The notes under the pieces were generated by a model, which worked only from the letters and a program-made list of their open reading frames with translations, did not search any database and had not been told where the DNA came from. From assembly GCF_003114855.1 (NCBI RefSeq), contig NZ_BFBB01000008.1, forward strand, positions 744,001 to 808,000: 64,000 nt of DNA. The letters run 5' to 3'. The translations under genes and the position numbers were made by a program. The DNA comes from Leptospira ryugenii. GTDB lineage: Bacteria; Spirochaetota; Leptospiria; Leptospirales; Leptospiraceae. Of this stretch, positions 26,575-36,402 are shown piece by piece; position 1 is the stretch's first letter; each line of letters begins with the position of its first letter.

Positions 26575-27822
26575 ATGAGTGACGTAGAAATCGTACCCGT
26601 CGGGGAATTACCTCCTGTTGGCGTGGTGCCAAAAAAGATGCATGCACAGGTAATTCGACCTGAAAGATTTGGGGAGCCTAAAGATTCTTTCCAAGCTGAA
26701 GTGATTGATGTGCCTGAAGTAGCACCTAATGAAGTGTTAGTTGCCGTAATGGCGGCAGGTGTAAACTATAATAATGTATGGGCGGCACTTGGTTACCCTG
26801 TCGATGTTATTGGGGCTAGAAATAAAAAGGGTGAGCCTGAAAAATTTCACATCGGTGGCTCCGATGCATCTGGAATTGTATATAAAGTTGGTTCAGATGT
26901 ACAAAATGTAAAAGTAGGTGATGAAGTTGTAATCCATTGCGCAATGTGGGATCCAAAAGATCCTTGGGTTCTTGCAGGAAAGGATCCAATGTTCGCTCCC
27001 AGCCAAATCATTTGGGGATATGAGTCGAATTGGGGTTCCTTTGCTCAGTTTTGTAAGGTACAGGATCACCAATGTTTGCCGCGTCCTAAACATTTAACTT
27101 GGGAGGCATCAGCAGCTTATATGTTAGTAGCTGCTACTGCGTACAGAATGTTACACCATTGGAAGCCTAATGATGTTAAACCTGGCGATGTAGTTTTAAT
27201 TTGGGGTGGAGCTGGCGGTCTAGGTGCGATGGCAATTCAAATTGTTAAGGCAGCTGGAGGAGTTCCCATAGCAGTTGTATCCTCAGATGATAAAATTGAA
27301 TTCTGTAAAAACCTAGGCGCAGCCGGAGTTATCAATCGAAACAAATTCAAACATTGGGGCGCACTCACGACAGAAATCAACCAACCAGAAGCTTTTGGAA
27401 AATGGACCAAGGAAGCAAGAGAGTTTGGCAAAGCCATCTGGGACATTGCAGGTAAGGGTAAAAATCCTCAAATCGTATTTGAACATCCTGGTGAAACAAC
27501 ATTGCCCACATCTGTTTTTGTTTGTGAAACTGGTGGTATGGTTGTGATATGTGCGGGTACAACTGGATTCAATGCTACTGGAGACTTACGTTATCTTTGG
27601 ATGAGGCAAAAACGTCTTCAGGGATCTCATTTTGCAAACGATGACAATTGCAGAGACCTAAACCAATTGGTGATCGATAAAAAAGTCGATCCTGTTCTCG
27701 CAAAAACCTTTCCTTTCCAAGAAACCGGTGCTTGCCACCAATTGATGCGAGAGAACAAACACCCTGCTGGCAATATGTCCATCCTTGTAGGAGCAAAAAC
27801 GACAGGATTGGGCATAAAGTAA
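26575..27822 (+). CDS. ccrA: Crotonyl-CoA carboxylase/reductase
   Basis: The 415-residue enzyme of the medium-chain dehydrogenase superfamily should reduce crotonyl-CoA with NADPH and add CO2 to give ethylmalonyl-CoA; without CO2 it makes butyryl-CoA. Recognised segments are [28 protein letters not shown], the long loop [29 protein letters not shown] with the CO2-site Glu, the Rossmann motif [11 protein letters not shown], and [14 protein letters not shown] with the conserved His. An SD-like AAGGGA precedes the ATG. It is followed by a clear terminator. No other ethylmalonyl-CoA pathway gene is adjacent; a thiolase lies at 44391. Confidence 0.92.
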   Translation: MSDVEIVPVGELPPVGVVPKKMHAQVIRPERFGEPKDSFQAEVIDVPEVAPNEVLVAVMAAGVNYNNVWAALGYPVDVIGARNKKGEPEKFHIGGSDASGIVYKVGSDVQNVKVGDEVVIHCAMWDPKDPWVLAGKDPMFAPSQIIWGYESNWGSFAQFCKVQDHQCLPRPKHLTWEASAAYMLVAATAYRMLHHWKPNDVKPGDVVLIWGGAGGLGAMAIQIVKAAGGVPIAVVSSDDKIEFCKNLGAAGVINRNKFKHWGALTTEINQPEAFGKWTKEAREFGKAIWDIAGKGKNPQIVFEHPGETTLPTSVFVCETGGMVVICAGTTGFNATGDLRYLWMRQKRLQGSHFANDDNCRDLNQLVIDKKVDPVLAKTFPFQETGACHQLMRENKHPAGNMSILVGAKTTGLGIK

Positions 27823-27850
27823 AAACAAGCGATTAGACTTGGAAACAAGG

Positions 27851-27889
27851 CCAGTGGTGAAATGATTTTTTCATCACTGGTTTTTTTTT
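27851..27889 (+). terminator. Rho-independent terminator after ccr
   Basis: CCAGTGGTGAA (27851-27861) pairs with TTCATCACTGG (27870-27880) with one G-T wobble, giving an 11-bp stem and 8-base loop, followed directly by nine T residues (27881-27889). It lies 29 bases after the ccr stop. Confidence 0.9.
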
Positions 27890-27924
27890 GTACCTAGATT
27901 TTTTAAATTAAAAAGAATAGTTAA

Positions 27925-27938
27925 TGACCGGTTAGTCA
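27925..27938 (+). promoter_or_regulatory. TetR-type operator-like sequence before the GT39 gene
   Basis: TGACCGGTTAGTCA is an interrupted palindrome (TGAC...GTCA) just upstream of the glycosyltransferase start. Its sequence resembles operators of many TetR/AcrR-family repressors. This rests on sequence resemblance only. Confidence 0.3.
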
Positions 27939-27951
27939 GTATTTTTCTTAT

Positions 27952-29574
27952 ATGGAATTTATGAAGGTCCTTTATCCTTCTTTCTTATTTCTCTATTTTT
28001 TGATCTTTGTTTCGCCAGGAATCGAGATAGCGCATGGAGCTTTCCCCCAAGGCGATGAAATCATGCATGTACGCACCGTGCGTGAGTCCTTGGAAACGGA
28101 TAATCTTTTCATTCCTCAATTGAATGGTTTAGCAAATGCTTATAAACCTCCTCTTCTTTTTTGGGCAGGTATGTTGTCCGATGTTTTGTTCGGTGAATCA
28201 TTTCTGTCGGAACGGTTAGTAAGTCTCTTATTTGGATTTCTCACTACAATTTTATTATATTGTGGAATCTTAGCATTCGGAAAATCCAGTCGGTTCGCCT
28301 TCCAAATCTCATTGGTTTATGCATCCACATTTGCGGCCTGGAAATTTTCTCGTTTGCTGATGATGGAACAGATGCTTACATTTTTTCTCTTTCTGTTTGT
28401 TTATCTCTACCTTCGATTCCAGAAAGAGAAAAAAATCGCTTATTTTCTATTTGGAATCATTTCTCTAAATATAGCCTACTTTATCAAAGGGCCATTGGTT
28501 ATTTTTTATGCGATTGTATTGCCTTTGTCCTTTCTTGCCGTTGATTTACTTCGGATTCGAAAGAGAAAACTCAATGTAAACTGGCAAAGTATTCTAAAAT
28601 ACAAACATATCCTTCTCTTTCCGCTTTCATTCTTAATTCCTATTCTGTGGATGTTTTATCTTTCTAGGTATTCCAATGAGGGAGCTTTACTCATAAAATT
28701 TTTTCTCTTCAATGAAAATGTCGGAAAGTTTTTCAGCGAAAACCAACCTATGCTAAGGATTTTGGGTGGTTGGCTTTTGTATACTATCCCATTTACTCCC
28801 TTTTTATTCCTCTTTATCTCTCGAGTGATAAGTACTAAGATCAATACCAGAGAAAAGAGAATCTTACGAGTCATCGCCTATTTTTTGTTAGGGTTGACTC
28901 TGCTTCATCTTTTACCGAATCGCAAAGATAGTTATTATGTTACTCCTTTTATTCCCATCCTTTTTTTGGGTGTATCTTTGAGCCTATCAGAAGCTAAAAT
29001 CACCTCCTATTTTGAAAATCCTTGGCTTGGTAGAATTTATATTCTCCTATTTATCGGCATTGCTATCTTTTCCTTTTGGAATTCCGAATCAAAAATACTC
29101 ATCGTTTCTGCGGTCACAATCCTTTTTCTTTTTGTCTCTTTATATACTCAGTATCGATTCCAAATCCAATTCTTAATCTCTGTTCTATTCATTCCTTTGA
29201 TTGCTGGAATCATATTGCCAACATTCCAAAACCCATTGCCAGCAAACGATCTCCAAAGTTTCCAGCTAACTCGACTATGTGTTGTTAGTGAAAATCCTTG
29301 GCATGGTATGGATTATCAGAATCAGTTGCGCAAAACAATGGTTATTTATTCTCCTCCTAGTTCGGCTACTGATCTCTGTGAAAATCAAAACCTTCCCATT
29401 CTCTCCTTATCCAATTTTTACTCACCCGGAAAAAAATATATACCAAGCATTTCATGGTATGTTTGGAAAGCACACCTTGAAATTGGGGTAAATGATTTCT
29501 TGGAAATCGTGCAAAATGTACATAGTTTAAAATTCAAAGAACAAATCCAATTTTATGAGGTTGAAAGAAGATGA
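27952..29574 (+). CDS. Membrane glycosyltransferase, ArnT/PMT-like (GT39 type)
   Basis: The 540-residue protein has about eleven membrane helices. The first loop holds FPQGDEIMHVRT, with the acidic residues typical of the GT-C catalytic loop, followed by NAYKPPLLFW and LSERLVSLLFG, the standard ArnT-like pattern. The family transfers sugars from polyprenyl-phosphate donors to lipids or proteins on the outer face of the inner membrane; the acceptor here is unknown. Two in-frame ATGs (27952, 27961) are possible. The stop overlaps the start of the Cys-rich secreted protein as ATGA. Confidence 0.8.
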   Translation: MEFMKVLYPSFLFLYFLIFVSPGIEIAHGAFPQGDEIMHVRTVRESLETDNLFIPQLNGLANAYKPPLLFWAGMLSDVLFGESFLSERLVSLLFGFLTTILLYCGILAFGKSSRFAFQISLVYASTFAAWKFSRLLMMEQMLTFFLFLFVYLYLRFQKEKKIAYFLFGIISLNIAYFIKGPLVIFYAIVLPLSFLAVDLLRIRKRKLNVNWQSILKYKHILLFPLSFLIPILWMFYLSRYSNEGALLIKFFLFNENVGKFFSENQPMLRILGGWLLYTIPFTPFLFLFISRVISTKINTREKRILRVIAYFLLGLTLLHLLPNRKDSYYVTPFIPILFLGVSLSLSEAKITSYFENPWLGRIYILLFIGIAIFSFWNSESKILIVSAVTILFLFVSLYTQYRFQIQFLISVLFIPLIAGIILPTFQNPLPANDLQSFQLTRLCVVSENPWHGMDYQNQLRKTMVIYSPPSSATDLCENQNLPILSLSNFYSPGKKYIPSISWYVWKAHLEIGVNDFLEIVQNVHSLKFKEQIQFYEVERR

Positions 29575-29888
29575 AAAAACAGATTCCCCTGATGTTTCTT
29601 ATTTTATTAGTCATTGGTTTTCATAACTTGAAAACGGCAGGGATTCACGCTGGAGAAAAAGCGGGAATTTCGGGAGTTACAATGTGTCCAAAGGTATGTG
29701 CGAGTCTATCTAATTGTGTAGATTCAAAGGCGCAAAATGCAAATGAGATGAAGCGCGTTGCATCTTTGTCCTGTGAAATCCTTTGCACGAAGCAATTCCA
29801 ATCTTTTTCCAGTTGTACAGAACAGATATCAAAGTCCTGTGATTTGGGAACTAAATGTATAAAAGAAGGGCTGGGATTATCCATCTAA
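29571..29888 (+). CDS. Small exported Cys-rich protein
   Basis: The 105-residue product has an N-terminal hydrophobic signal (about 1-25) and eight cysteines in the mature part, arranged as MCPKVC, NC, SC...LC, SC, SC and KC. This suggests four disulfides in the periplasm or outside. I do not recognise the family. Its ATG overlaps the stop of the glycosyltransferase gene, so the two are translationally coupled, and it might be a partner or substrate of that enzyme. Confidence 0.7.
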   Translation: MKKQIPLMFLILLVIGFHNLKTAGIHAGEKAGISGVTMCPKVCASLSNCVDSKAQNANEMKRVASLSCEILCTKQFQSFSSCTEQISKSCDLGTKCIKEGLGLSI

Positions 29889-29939
29889 GCCTGCAAAGTT
29901 ACTACATATTTTACACTTGCAGAATGTGTCTTCACCGTC

Positions 29940-29960
29940 TCATATGTTTCTGACATATGA
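29940..29960 (+). promoter_or_regulatory. Inverted repeat covering the start codon of the MDR gene
   Basis: TCATATG-TTTCTGA-CATATGA is a perfect 7-7-7 inverted repeat whose right arm contains the ATG at 29957. No SD is visible upstream. It may be an operator or an mRNA hairpin hiding the start; translation could also begin at the ATG at 29966. Confidence 0.3.
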
Positions 29961-30970
29961 AACAAATGACCCTTTCTGCCTTTGGATTAGAGAATTTAAA
30001 ACTCACGGAAGTAGCTGATCCAAAAAAGCCAGGTCCACACCAAGTTTTAGTAAAGATGCATGCTGCTTCTTTAAATTTTCGTGATCAGTTGGTAATATCT
30101 GGTCAGTACAACCCTAAATATCCTATTCCTCTTGTACCTTGTAGTGATGGCTCAGGTGAAGTATTGGAGGTAGGCGAATCCGTTACTCAATTTAAAGTAG
30201 GTGATCCTGTTTGTGCCACTTTTGCACCAGATTGGATTGCACACAAAGCAAACCATGCTGAACTCAGAAATACATTAGGTGGTCCACTGGATGGAACTCT
30301 ACGAGAACTTATTCTCTTTGAGGAAACTGCTCTCGTTCCGATGCCAAAACATTTGACTTACGAGGAAGGGGCAACTTTGCCCTGTGCTGCTCTCACAGCT
30401 TGGTCAGCCTTACATGTATTTAGTCGCCTGGTTTCAGGAGAGACAGTCCTTGTACAAGGCACAGGAGGTGTGTCCTTGTTTGCGCTTCAGTTTGCAAAAC
30501 TTGCAGGTGCTTACGTATATAGTACATCTAGTTCTGAAGAAAAATTGGAGCGAGCAAAGAAATTAGGAGCAGATTTCACTCTCAATTATAAAGAAGTTCC
30601 AGACTGGGGCAAAAAGATTCGGGAAGAAACAAAACAAATTGGAGTCGATCATGTTGTTGAAGTTGGAGGGGCAGGTACCTTAACACAGTCAATTATCGCT
30701 TGTAAACCTTTTGGCAATATTCACTTGATAGGCATTCTTTCAGGTAAGTCTGGAGAAATTCAGTTGTTACCTGCTGTAATGAATCATATAAAAATCCAGG
30801 GAATCGTTGTAGGTGGAAGAAAAGCCTTTATGGAAATGAACCAAGCTATTTCTGTCTCGGGAATGAAGCCTGTCGTGGATTCCATTTTTCCTATGGAAGA
30901 GACAAAAGAGGCTGTCCAACACTTAAAATCAGCTTCCCATTTTGGGAAAATTGTGATCAAAATTAGTTAA
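29957..30970 (+). CDS. Zinc-type/quinone-oxidoreductase-like MDR dehydrogenase
   Basis: The 337-residue protein belongs to the medium-chain dehydrogenase/reductase superfamily. The N-terminal GroES-like domain includes KMHAASLNFRDQLVISG and PCSDGSGEVLEVG, and the Rossmann domain has VQGTGGVSLFALQFAK. The structural and catalytic zinc cysteines of classical alcohol dehydrogenases are not in their usual places, so it is probably an NAD(P)H-dependent quinone or alkenal-type oxidoreductase with an unknown substrate. Methionine aminopeptidase follows after 9 bases, so co-transcription is likely. Confidence 0.85.
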   Translation: MKQMTLSAFGLENLKLTEVADPKKPGPHQVLVKMHAASLNFRDQLVISGQYNPKYPIPLVPCSDGSGEVLEVGESVTQFKVGDPVCATFAPDWIAHKANHAELRNTLGGPLDGTLRELILFEETALVPMPKHLTYEEGATLPCAALTAWSALHVFSRLVSGETVLVQGTGGVSLFALQFAKLAGAYVYSTSSSEEKLERAKKLGADFTLNYKEVPDWGKKIREETKQIGVDHVVEVGGAGTLTQSIIACKPFGNIHLIGILSGKSGEIQLLPAVMNHIKIQGIVVGGRKAFMEMNQAISVSGMKPVVDSIFPMEETKEAVQHLKSASHFGKIVIKIS

Positions 30971-30979
30971 TTAGAATAT

Positions 30980-31723
30980 ATGTCAATTCGAAACCACAAA
31001 GATTTAATGGGGATTCTGAAAACCGGACAAGTCGTTGCCCGCATTCGGGATCTGATGAAAAAGGAAGCAAAGCCTGGTGTCAGCACTTATGACCTAGATC
31101 AAATGGCAAAACAGTGCTTTGAAATGTATGGGGCAAAATCAGCACCGATGTTTGACTATCAGTTTCCTGGCTATACCTGTATCAGCATCAATCATGAAAT
31201 TGCACACGGCATACCGAAGAAAGAAACGATATTACGTTTTGGTGATTTAGTAAACATTGATGTTTCTGCTACCTTAAACGGTTATTATGCCGATACAGGT
31301 ATCTCTTTTGTTATCGGAAACACAAACAACAATTTGAGTCGATTGTGTGATACAGCTGTTGATTGTACAGGTAAGGCGATCCAAGAGGCAACTACAGGTA
31401 ATCCTTTACGTATGATCGGTAAATCGATCCATCAAGTTGCGAAAGCGAATGGTTTTACTGTCATCAAAAACTTAGCTGGCCATGGAACGGGAAAAAAATT
31501 GCACGAGGAGCCAGAAGTTTTAGTCTACGAAGAAAAAAGAGATCGGCGTCGGCTCAGCGAAGGGTTGGTCCTTGCGATAGAATCTTTTGTCTCTACAAAA
31601 TCTGAATTTGCAGTCACAGGCCATGATGGTTGGACCCTCACCACGAAAGACAAAAGTTTTGTTGCACAATGTGAGCATACCGTGATTGTTTCCTCCAAAG
31701 GAGCTATAGTCGCTACTCAATAA
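30980..31723 (+). CDS. map: Type I methionine aminopeptidase
   Basis: The 247-residue enzyme removes the initiator methionine from nascent proteins. The five metal ligands are visible: Asp94 (NIDVSA), Asp105 (YYADTG), His168 (GHGTG), Glu201 (ESFVS) and Glu232 (CEHTV); the conserved substrate-side His76 is in HEIAHG. It lacks an N-terminal SH3-type extension, as expected for a bacterial type I enzyme. It lies 9 bases after the MDR gene and 3 bases before a hydrolase-like gene, so all three are probably co-transcribed. Confidence 0.95.
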   Translation: MSIRNHKDLMGILKTGQVVARIRDLMKKEAKPGVSTYDLDQMAKQCFEMYGAKSAPMFDYQFPGYTCISINHEIAHGIPKKETILRFGDLVNIDVSATLNGYYADTGISFVIGNTNNNLSRLCDTAVDCTGKAIQEATTGNPLRMIGKSIHQVAKANGFTVIKNLAGHGTGKKLHEEPEVLVYEEKRDRRRLSEGLVLAIESFVSTKSEFAVTGHDGWTLTTKDKSFVAQCEHTVIVSSKGAIVATQ

Positions 31724-31726
31724 ATT

Positions 31727-32575
31727 ATGAACAATTTTCAGATCCTTCCCTCGGGCTACGGAATTGACCATTGGAATTCTCTGAGAAAATTTTCTAACGA
31801 TATTGAGAAGGTCATCGTTTTATGGCCATCGACTGGAGGCAATGCACGCGCCTTTCGGATTTCCGAGCTTGATCTACGTTCACAACGCACTTTGCTACTC
31901 AGGTACAACCCTAGCTCTCATGGCGGGAATCTAGGGACATACCACCCATCCAATGCCAGAGATGATTTACTTCTATGGCTAAAGGAATACAAATTGACTG
32001 ATAAAAAACTGATAGGCATTGGTCATAGCGGAGGAGCTTCGTGTTTATTGATGCTTTGGCAAGAATTGCCCTGGGATTCTTTTTTTCTTCTGTCGCCCAT
32101 TCTTGACAGTCGATTGAGCCTATTCCATCTCTACCAAAATCAGCATATCCATGAATTTTTACAACTTCTAGTAAACGACTCGAAGAGTGGTCTGCCAGAC
32201 GCTGAGATTTTAGAAAAACGGGAAAGAGTTTACAGCGCTCTATCTGATCCTCGCTGGTTAGAAACGAGTCGAGTAGGCGACTTGGCATTTTCAGTTTCGA
32301 ATAAATACATCCATTTAGAGAGTCTTTCTGAATTTCTAACGAACTTATTTTTACCTGGATTTCAAATCTATGAGGCATTAGATCAGTGTAAGGTGCCTAT
32401 CCAAATCTTTTTGCCATCAAAGGACAATTGGTTTCCAAAAAAGATCACTCAAAAGTACGAATACCTGCCACAAATAACCATCAGAGAAATAGAAAAGGCT
32501 CCTGATCATTTTTTCACTCATTCATGGTTAGAGGTATGGAAGCAAATACGTGAAGAAATCTTTCTTGCTTATTGA
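31727..32575 (+). CDS. Alpha/beta-hydrolase-like protein
   Basis: The 282-residue soluble protein has a nucleophile elbow GIGHSGGAS (Ser about residue 94), an early strand VIVLWPSTGG that fits the oxyanion region, and a late Asp in LPSKDNW and His in PDHFFTHSW, as in the catalytic triad of alpha/beta hydrolases. The substrate is unknown. It starts 3 bases after map and ends 36 bases before the next gene. Confidence 0.65.
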   Translation: MNNFQILPSGYGIDHWNSLRKFSNDIEKVIVLWPSTGGNARAFRISELDLRSQRTLLLRYNPSSHGGNLGTYHPSNARDDLLLWLKEYKLTDKKLIGIGHSGGASCLLMLWQELPWDSFFLLSPILDSRLSLFHLYQNQHIHEFLQLLVNDSKSGLPDAEILEKRERVYSALSDPRWLETSRVGDLAFSVSNKYIHLESLSEFLTNLFLPGFQIYEALDQCKVPIQIFLPSKDNWFPKKITQKYEYLPQITIREIEKAPDHFFTHSWLEVWKQIREEIFLAY

Positions 32576-32611
32576 CCGCATATTCCTAATCCTAAAGCAA
32601 TTGGGGAAAAT

Positions 32612-33238
32612 ATGAGAAATGGATTAATCGTTTCATTGCTGATCTTGGCAATTGGTTTGGTGGCTGAAGAGGCGACTACAAAATCTGGAAAAAAAGTAAT
32701 TTTGAATGATGACTTTACTTGGAGGTATGCTCCGGTTGCGAAGTTGGATTCTATACCAAGTTCAATGCGAAAATTGAATTCAGGTAAAGAACAAACATCC
32801 GTGATCACAAGTAAGTATGATGGCTCCTATTCAATCTCATACAATCCTAACCAATGGGAGAAGGTAAAATCCTCCAATGAATCCGCTGAATTTGGTTTTG
32901 AAAATACAAAGCGTACATCCTATTCTATGGTAATCTATGAGGGAATTGAGATCCCTATGGAATCTTTTCCCGAAATCGTACTGGCAAATGCGAAAGAAGT
33001 GGATCCGGATGCATACATCATTGACGTGGAAGAAGTCTTAGTCAATGGACAACCTGGTAAGATTGTAAAGTATAGAGCATCCTCAAAAGGATTGAACTTT
33101 ATTTTTTATAACTTTCTATCTAGCGGGAAATTTGGTTCGATTCAGTTTATTGCTTTTACACTAGAGTCAAATTTTGAAAGAGATGTAGCAAGTTTTGACT
33201 CCCTAATTTCCGGTCTTTCCGTCAAGAATACAAAATAG
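32612..33238 (+). CDS. Exported hypothetical protein with DUF3157-like N-terminus
   Basis: The 208-residue protein has a signal peptide (about 1-18, ending GLVAEE) and then a short module TKSGKKVILNDDFTWRY, which resembles the repeat seen in DUF3157-type proteins. The remainder is a mixed alpha/beta domain without catalytic motifs that I recognise. It lies downstream of the hydrolase gene and is followed by a hairpin terminator. Confidence 0.65.
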   Translation: MRNGLIVSLLILAIGLVAEEATTKSGKKVILNDDFTWRYAPVAKLDSIPSSMRKLNSGKEQTSVITSKYDGSYSISYNPNQWEKVKSSNESAEFGFENTKRTSYSMVIYEGIEIPMESFPEIVLANAKEVDPDAYIIDVEEVLVNGQPGKIVKYRASSKGLNFIFYNFLSSGKFGSIQFIAFTLESNFERDVASFDSLISGLSVKNTK

Positions 33239-33253
33239 ATACTTCTTCACAAA

Positions 33254-33289
33254 CTGGTTCTTCGGATTTCAAAAGAACCAGACATTTTT
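33254..33289 (+). terminator. Probable terminator after 32612-33238
   Basis: CTGGTTCTT (33254-33262) and AAGAACCAG (33273-33281) form a perfect 9-bp stem with a 10-base loop, followed by ACATTTTTA. The T-run is short and offset by three bases, so efficiency is uncertain. It sits between convergent genes. Confidence 0.6.
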
Positions 33290-33318
33290 AAATTCAATCA
33301 CAAAGGCTATTTCATCTT

Positions 33319-34599
33319 TCAATTTAAACGAAAGAATTGGGCCTGTTCTGCTAAACGATTAGAAATCAATTTTATCTCTTCGGCAGAAGCGGATAGTTCT
33401 TCTGCGGATGCAGCATTCTGTATACCTATTTCGCTTACTGAATTGATAACATTCTTTATTTCATCGAAAGATTCCTGGTAACGCTTCAAAATTGATTGGA
33501 TAAGATTTGTTATTTCAATCGCTTCATTTGCTTCTCGAGAAACGTTTGTTTGGTTTTTTGATTGCGTTTCCATCTCAGTGCCAAGATTTTCAAAATTTTC
33601 GACAATTTTTTTTGTATCATTTAACACTTCGGCGATAAACTCTGAACTCTGGTAAAAAGATAACATACCTGTCTTGACTTGGCTTTGGTTATCTGTCACC
33701 AAACTTTGAATATCTTTTAAACTAGCCCTTGTTTGTGTTGCTAGTTTTGAAATCTCTTCCGATACGACCGCAAATCCTCTGCCGTGTTCTCCAGCTCTTG
33801 CCGATTCAATAGCCGCATTTAAGGAGAGAAGATTTATTTTGTCAGAAATGGATTGGACCGTTGAAATTGTTTTAGCAATTTTGTCAGAACTTAAATCAAT
33901 ATAGTCCATATTTTTTTTAAGAGATTGTAAATGTGTGTCTACACTCGAAAATTTCTCTTCAAATCCACGTATCTCCAAAAGACTTTGTTTTGATATCGTG
34001 TTTAGTCGTAAGACTGCTGAGGAAAGTTCATCGATTTTTTGGATCAAAGATTCCATTGAGTAGACCAAGACTGTGAACTGAGAAATGGAAAAACTTAAAT
34101 CTTTTGCATTTTTTTCGGATTCGGAAAGTAGATAGTCATACCCAGAGGATAATTTTTGTGCATTTTGAGAAAGATCATTTGTGGCAGAGTGTTGTTCATT
34201 CAAAGTTTCATCTATATTCAAGGATAGTCCTTGAATCGTAGAAATTGCATTTTTTACAACATCCATCAATGAATTGAAATTATGGACAAATTCACCTATT
34301 TCATCTTTGGACTGAATCGAGAGCCTCGAACGAAAGTCACCTTTGGCTAACGACTCCGTAAAGTGACCAACGTTAAGGATGGTGCGTAGCAACGATTTTT
34401 TTCCGATGATATAGGAAAAGTAGCCAACACATAATCCTGCAATGATGCAGAGACCAGTGAAAACTCTCTCTAAAAGTAAACTGTGAAATGCTACAAAAAT
34501 AGGAGTGATGACTCGAAACATGACTCCCATCAAAAAACCAAATAACAATGAATAGGCGAAGTATCTTTTTAAAATACTTCTAAAAGAAAATATAGACAT
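33319..34599 (-). CDS. Methyl-accepting chemotaxis-type protein without periplasmic sensor
   Basis: The 426-residue protein has two closely spaced membrane segments near the N-terminus (about 12-35 and 45-68), a HAMP-like linker ([25 protein letters not shown]) and a long coiled-coil signalling domain. The hairpin tip sequence [21 protein letters not shown] is the conserved CheA/CheW contact. There is almost no periplasmic loop, so input must come from the membrane, the cytoplasm or partner proteins. No che genes are adjacent. gpsA lies upstream on the same strand. Confidence 0.92.
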   Translation of the reverse strand: MSIFSFRSILKRYFAYSLLFGFLMGVMFRVITPIFVAFHSLLLERVFTGLCIIAGLCVGYFSYIIGKKSLLRTILNVGHFTESLAKGDFRSRLSIQSKDEIGEFVHNFNSLMDVVKNAISTIQGLSLNIDETLNEQHSATNDLSQNAQKLSSGYDYLLSESEKNAKDLSFSISQFTVLVYSMESLIQKIDELSSAVLRLNTISKQSLLEIRGFEEKFSSVDTHLQSLKKNMDYIDLSSDKIAKTISTVQSISDKINLLSLNAAIESARAGEHGRGFAVVSEEISKLATQTRASLKDIQSLVTDNQSQVKTGMLSFYQSSEFIAEVLNDTKKIVENFENLGTEMETQSKNQTNVSREANEAIEITNLIQSILKRYQESFDEIKNVINSVSEIGIQNAASAEELSASAEEIKLISNRLAEQAQFFRLN

Positions 34600-34657
34600 A
34601 GTTGCTTAGTTAATAGACGAAATGTTTATTAAAAAATCAACATTTTCTAAATCAAAT

Positions 34658-35659
34658 TTAAACACCTTCTCTTTTCAGATCTCGGCTCATAAGCGCTTTC
34701 ACAACTTCTTTGGGATCTTTATCTTCATATAACATTCGATAAACTTCGCTCGTAATTGCCATTTCCACTCCAAGTTTATCGGCCAGATTTTTAGTAGACA
34801 GAGTCGTTTTAACCCCCTCAGCGACCTCATTCATAGACGCAAGGATGTCTTTTAACTTTTCCCCCTTTCCTAAACGGAAACCAACAGTTCTGTTTCTAGA
34901 AGCCTCTCCGCAACAGGTGAGAACTAAATCCCCCATGCCCGAAGGCCCAAGGAAGGTCATAGGATCTGCTCCCATTTTCAAACCCATCCTTGTGATTTCA
35001 TTCAGACCACGAGTGATGAGAGCAGCTCGGGTATTTTGGCCAAAACCCAATCCGTCCGCTACGCCTGCAGCAATCGCAATGACATTTTTCAAAGCCCCGC
35101 CGACTTCTACTCCGACAACATCTGGTGTCCAGTATGTACGAAAATAAGTGAAACTGAAGATCTCTTGGACTCTTTTGGCTGTTGCTTCATTTTTGGATGC
35201 GATGGATACAATGGTCGGAACCTTCCGAACCATTTCCTTGGCAAAGCTCGGCCCAGAAAGGTAGGACAGTTGTGAATGAAAGGAACCGGGCAGTTCAGAT
35301 TCAAAAATCTCGGAGACCAATCGCAAAGATTCATTTTCGATCCCTTTCGAGGCAGAAACAATTGGTGTTTTTGCGGGGAGGTGGTCCTTGATCTTGCGAA
35401 GGATGTCACTGAGTGCATGGGAAGGCGGCGCTGACACAATCATGTCCTTTTCCCGCACAACCTCGATCAAATCAGTGCTTGCCTTCAGTTTTTCTGGTAG
35501 GACAAGCTCTGGCATATGTTTGTTATTAATGTGTTTTTCATTAATAGACTTTGCTTGGTCGTCGCTCCTTGTCCAAAGAACGACTTCATACCCCTTGTCC
35601 GCTAATATGCTACCTAGTGCGGTGCCAAAACTTCCTGCGCCAATGACTCCAATCTTCAT
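34658..35659 (-). CDS. gpsA: Glycerol-3-phosphate dehydrogenase (NAD(P)+)
   Basis: The 333-residue enzyme reduces dihydroxyacetone phosphate to sn-glycerol-3-phosphate for phospholipid synthesis. Signatures are the N-terminal nucleotide-binding [26 protein letters not shown], the catalytic lysine in [12 protein letters not shown], and [11 protein letters not shown]. The length is typical. It is divergent from the gene at 35716 and upstream of the chemoreceptor on its own strand. Confidence 0.96.
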   Translation of the reverse strand: MKIGVIGAGSFGTALGSILADKGYEVVLWTRSDDQAKSINEKHINNKHMPELVLPEKLKASTDLIEVVREKDMIVSAPPSHALSDILRKIKDHLPAKTPIVSASKGIENESLRLVSEIFESELPGSFHSQLSYLSGPSFAKEMVRKVPTIVSIASKNEATAKRVQEIFSFTYFRTYWTPDVVGVEVGGALKNVIAIAAGVADGLGFGQNTRAALITRGLNEITRMGLKMGADPMTFLGPSGMGDLVLTCCGEASRNRTVGFRLGKGEKLKDILASMNEVAEGVKTTLSTKNLADKLGVEMAITSEVYRMLYEDKDPKEVVKALMSRDLKREGV

Positions 35660-35715
35660 GAGTTCAGTACTTTAAATTCGCTTTTCAAAATGGCAATAGA
35701 AATTAATTTTAATTT

Positions 35716-36402
35716 ATGCTTTTGACGGATCTCTTCCGTTTCAACCCTTTGAATCTTCTCCTTACGCCGAAAACGGTGGTGAAGAGCAATTATCGGGTAA
35801 CTTTACTCCTAAAAAATCTCCGTTCTGTCATTAAATCAGAGATTATTGCAAAAGATCCTGATTTGGAAACCTTAGCTGTAACATCCGTAAGGGGAGAGAT
35901 TCATTTCACAGGCATATACCGAATGAATTGGTTGTGGATCTCTAGGTTGGTGGGCGTGAGTGCGGTTCACTACCGCGTAAGATTGAAACCAGTATCGGTC
36001 CGAGACAATAAGGCACACCTTAGAATCATCGGGTATAGGATTTGGGATACAAAACCTCGTAAATTTGATTTTGTTAGATGGTTTGCAAAGATCGATCCAT
36101 TTCACAAAAAGAAAGTCCTGGCTTCTATCATCAAAAACGCGCCAAAGGTGCTTTCTCTCACTGGTCTACAGTGGGAGGTCCAAGTCAATTTGAACTATTT
36201 TTTGGATTTAGTTCCTTCTATCGCTGGAAAAATAGAAATCCAATATCTAGTGGCCGATAATGAAGATGTGTATTTCCTCTTACGATCAGGAACTATATTG
36301 AAACCACTTGTTGATTTTTTTGGTCCTGAATACCTTCGTATTGATTTTTTAGAAGAGGATAGCGATCTTTCGATTCCTCTTTGGGAAGCTTCCAATTTAT
36401 GA
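35716..36402 (+). CDS. Unrecognised conserved-looking protein upstream of a phosphoesterase
   Basis: The 228-residue protein has no signal peptide and no motif that I recognise. A hydrophobic stretch around NWLWISRLVGVSAV may be buried rather than membrane-spanning. It is basic in the N-terminal half and acidic near the C-terminus. Its stop overlaps the start of the metallophosphoesterase gene as ATGA, beginning a run of four coupled genes that ends in recG. Confidence 0.65.
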   Translation: MLLTDLFRFNPLNLLLTPKTVVKSNYRVTLLLKNLRSVIKSEIIAKDPDLETLAVTSVRGEIHFTGIYRMNWLWISRLVGVSAVHYRVRLKPVSVRDNKAHLRIIGYRIWDTKPRKFDFVRWFAKIDPFHKKKVLASIIKNAPKVLSLTGLQWEVQVNLNYFLDLVPSIAGKIEIQYLVADNEDVYFLLRSGTILKPLVDFFGPEYLRIDFLEEDSDLSIPLWEASNL

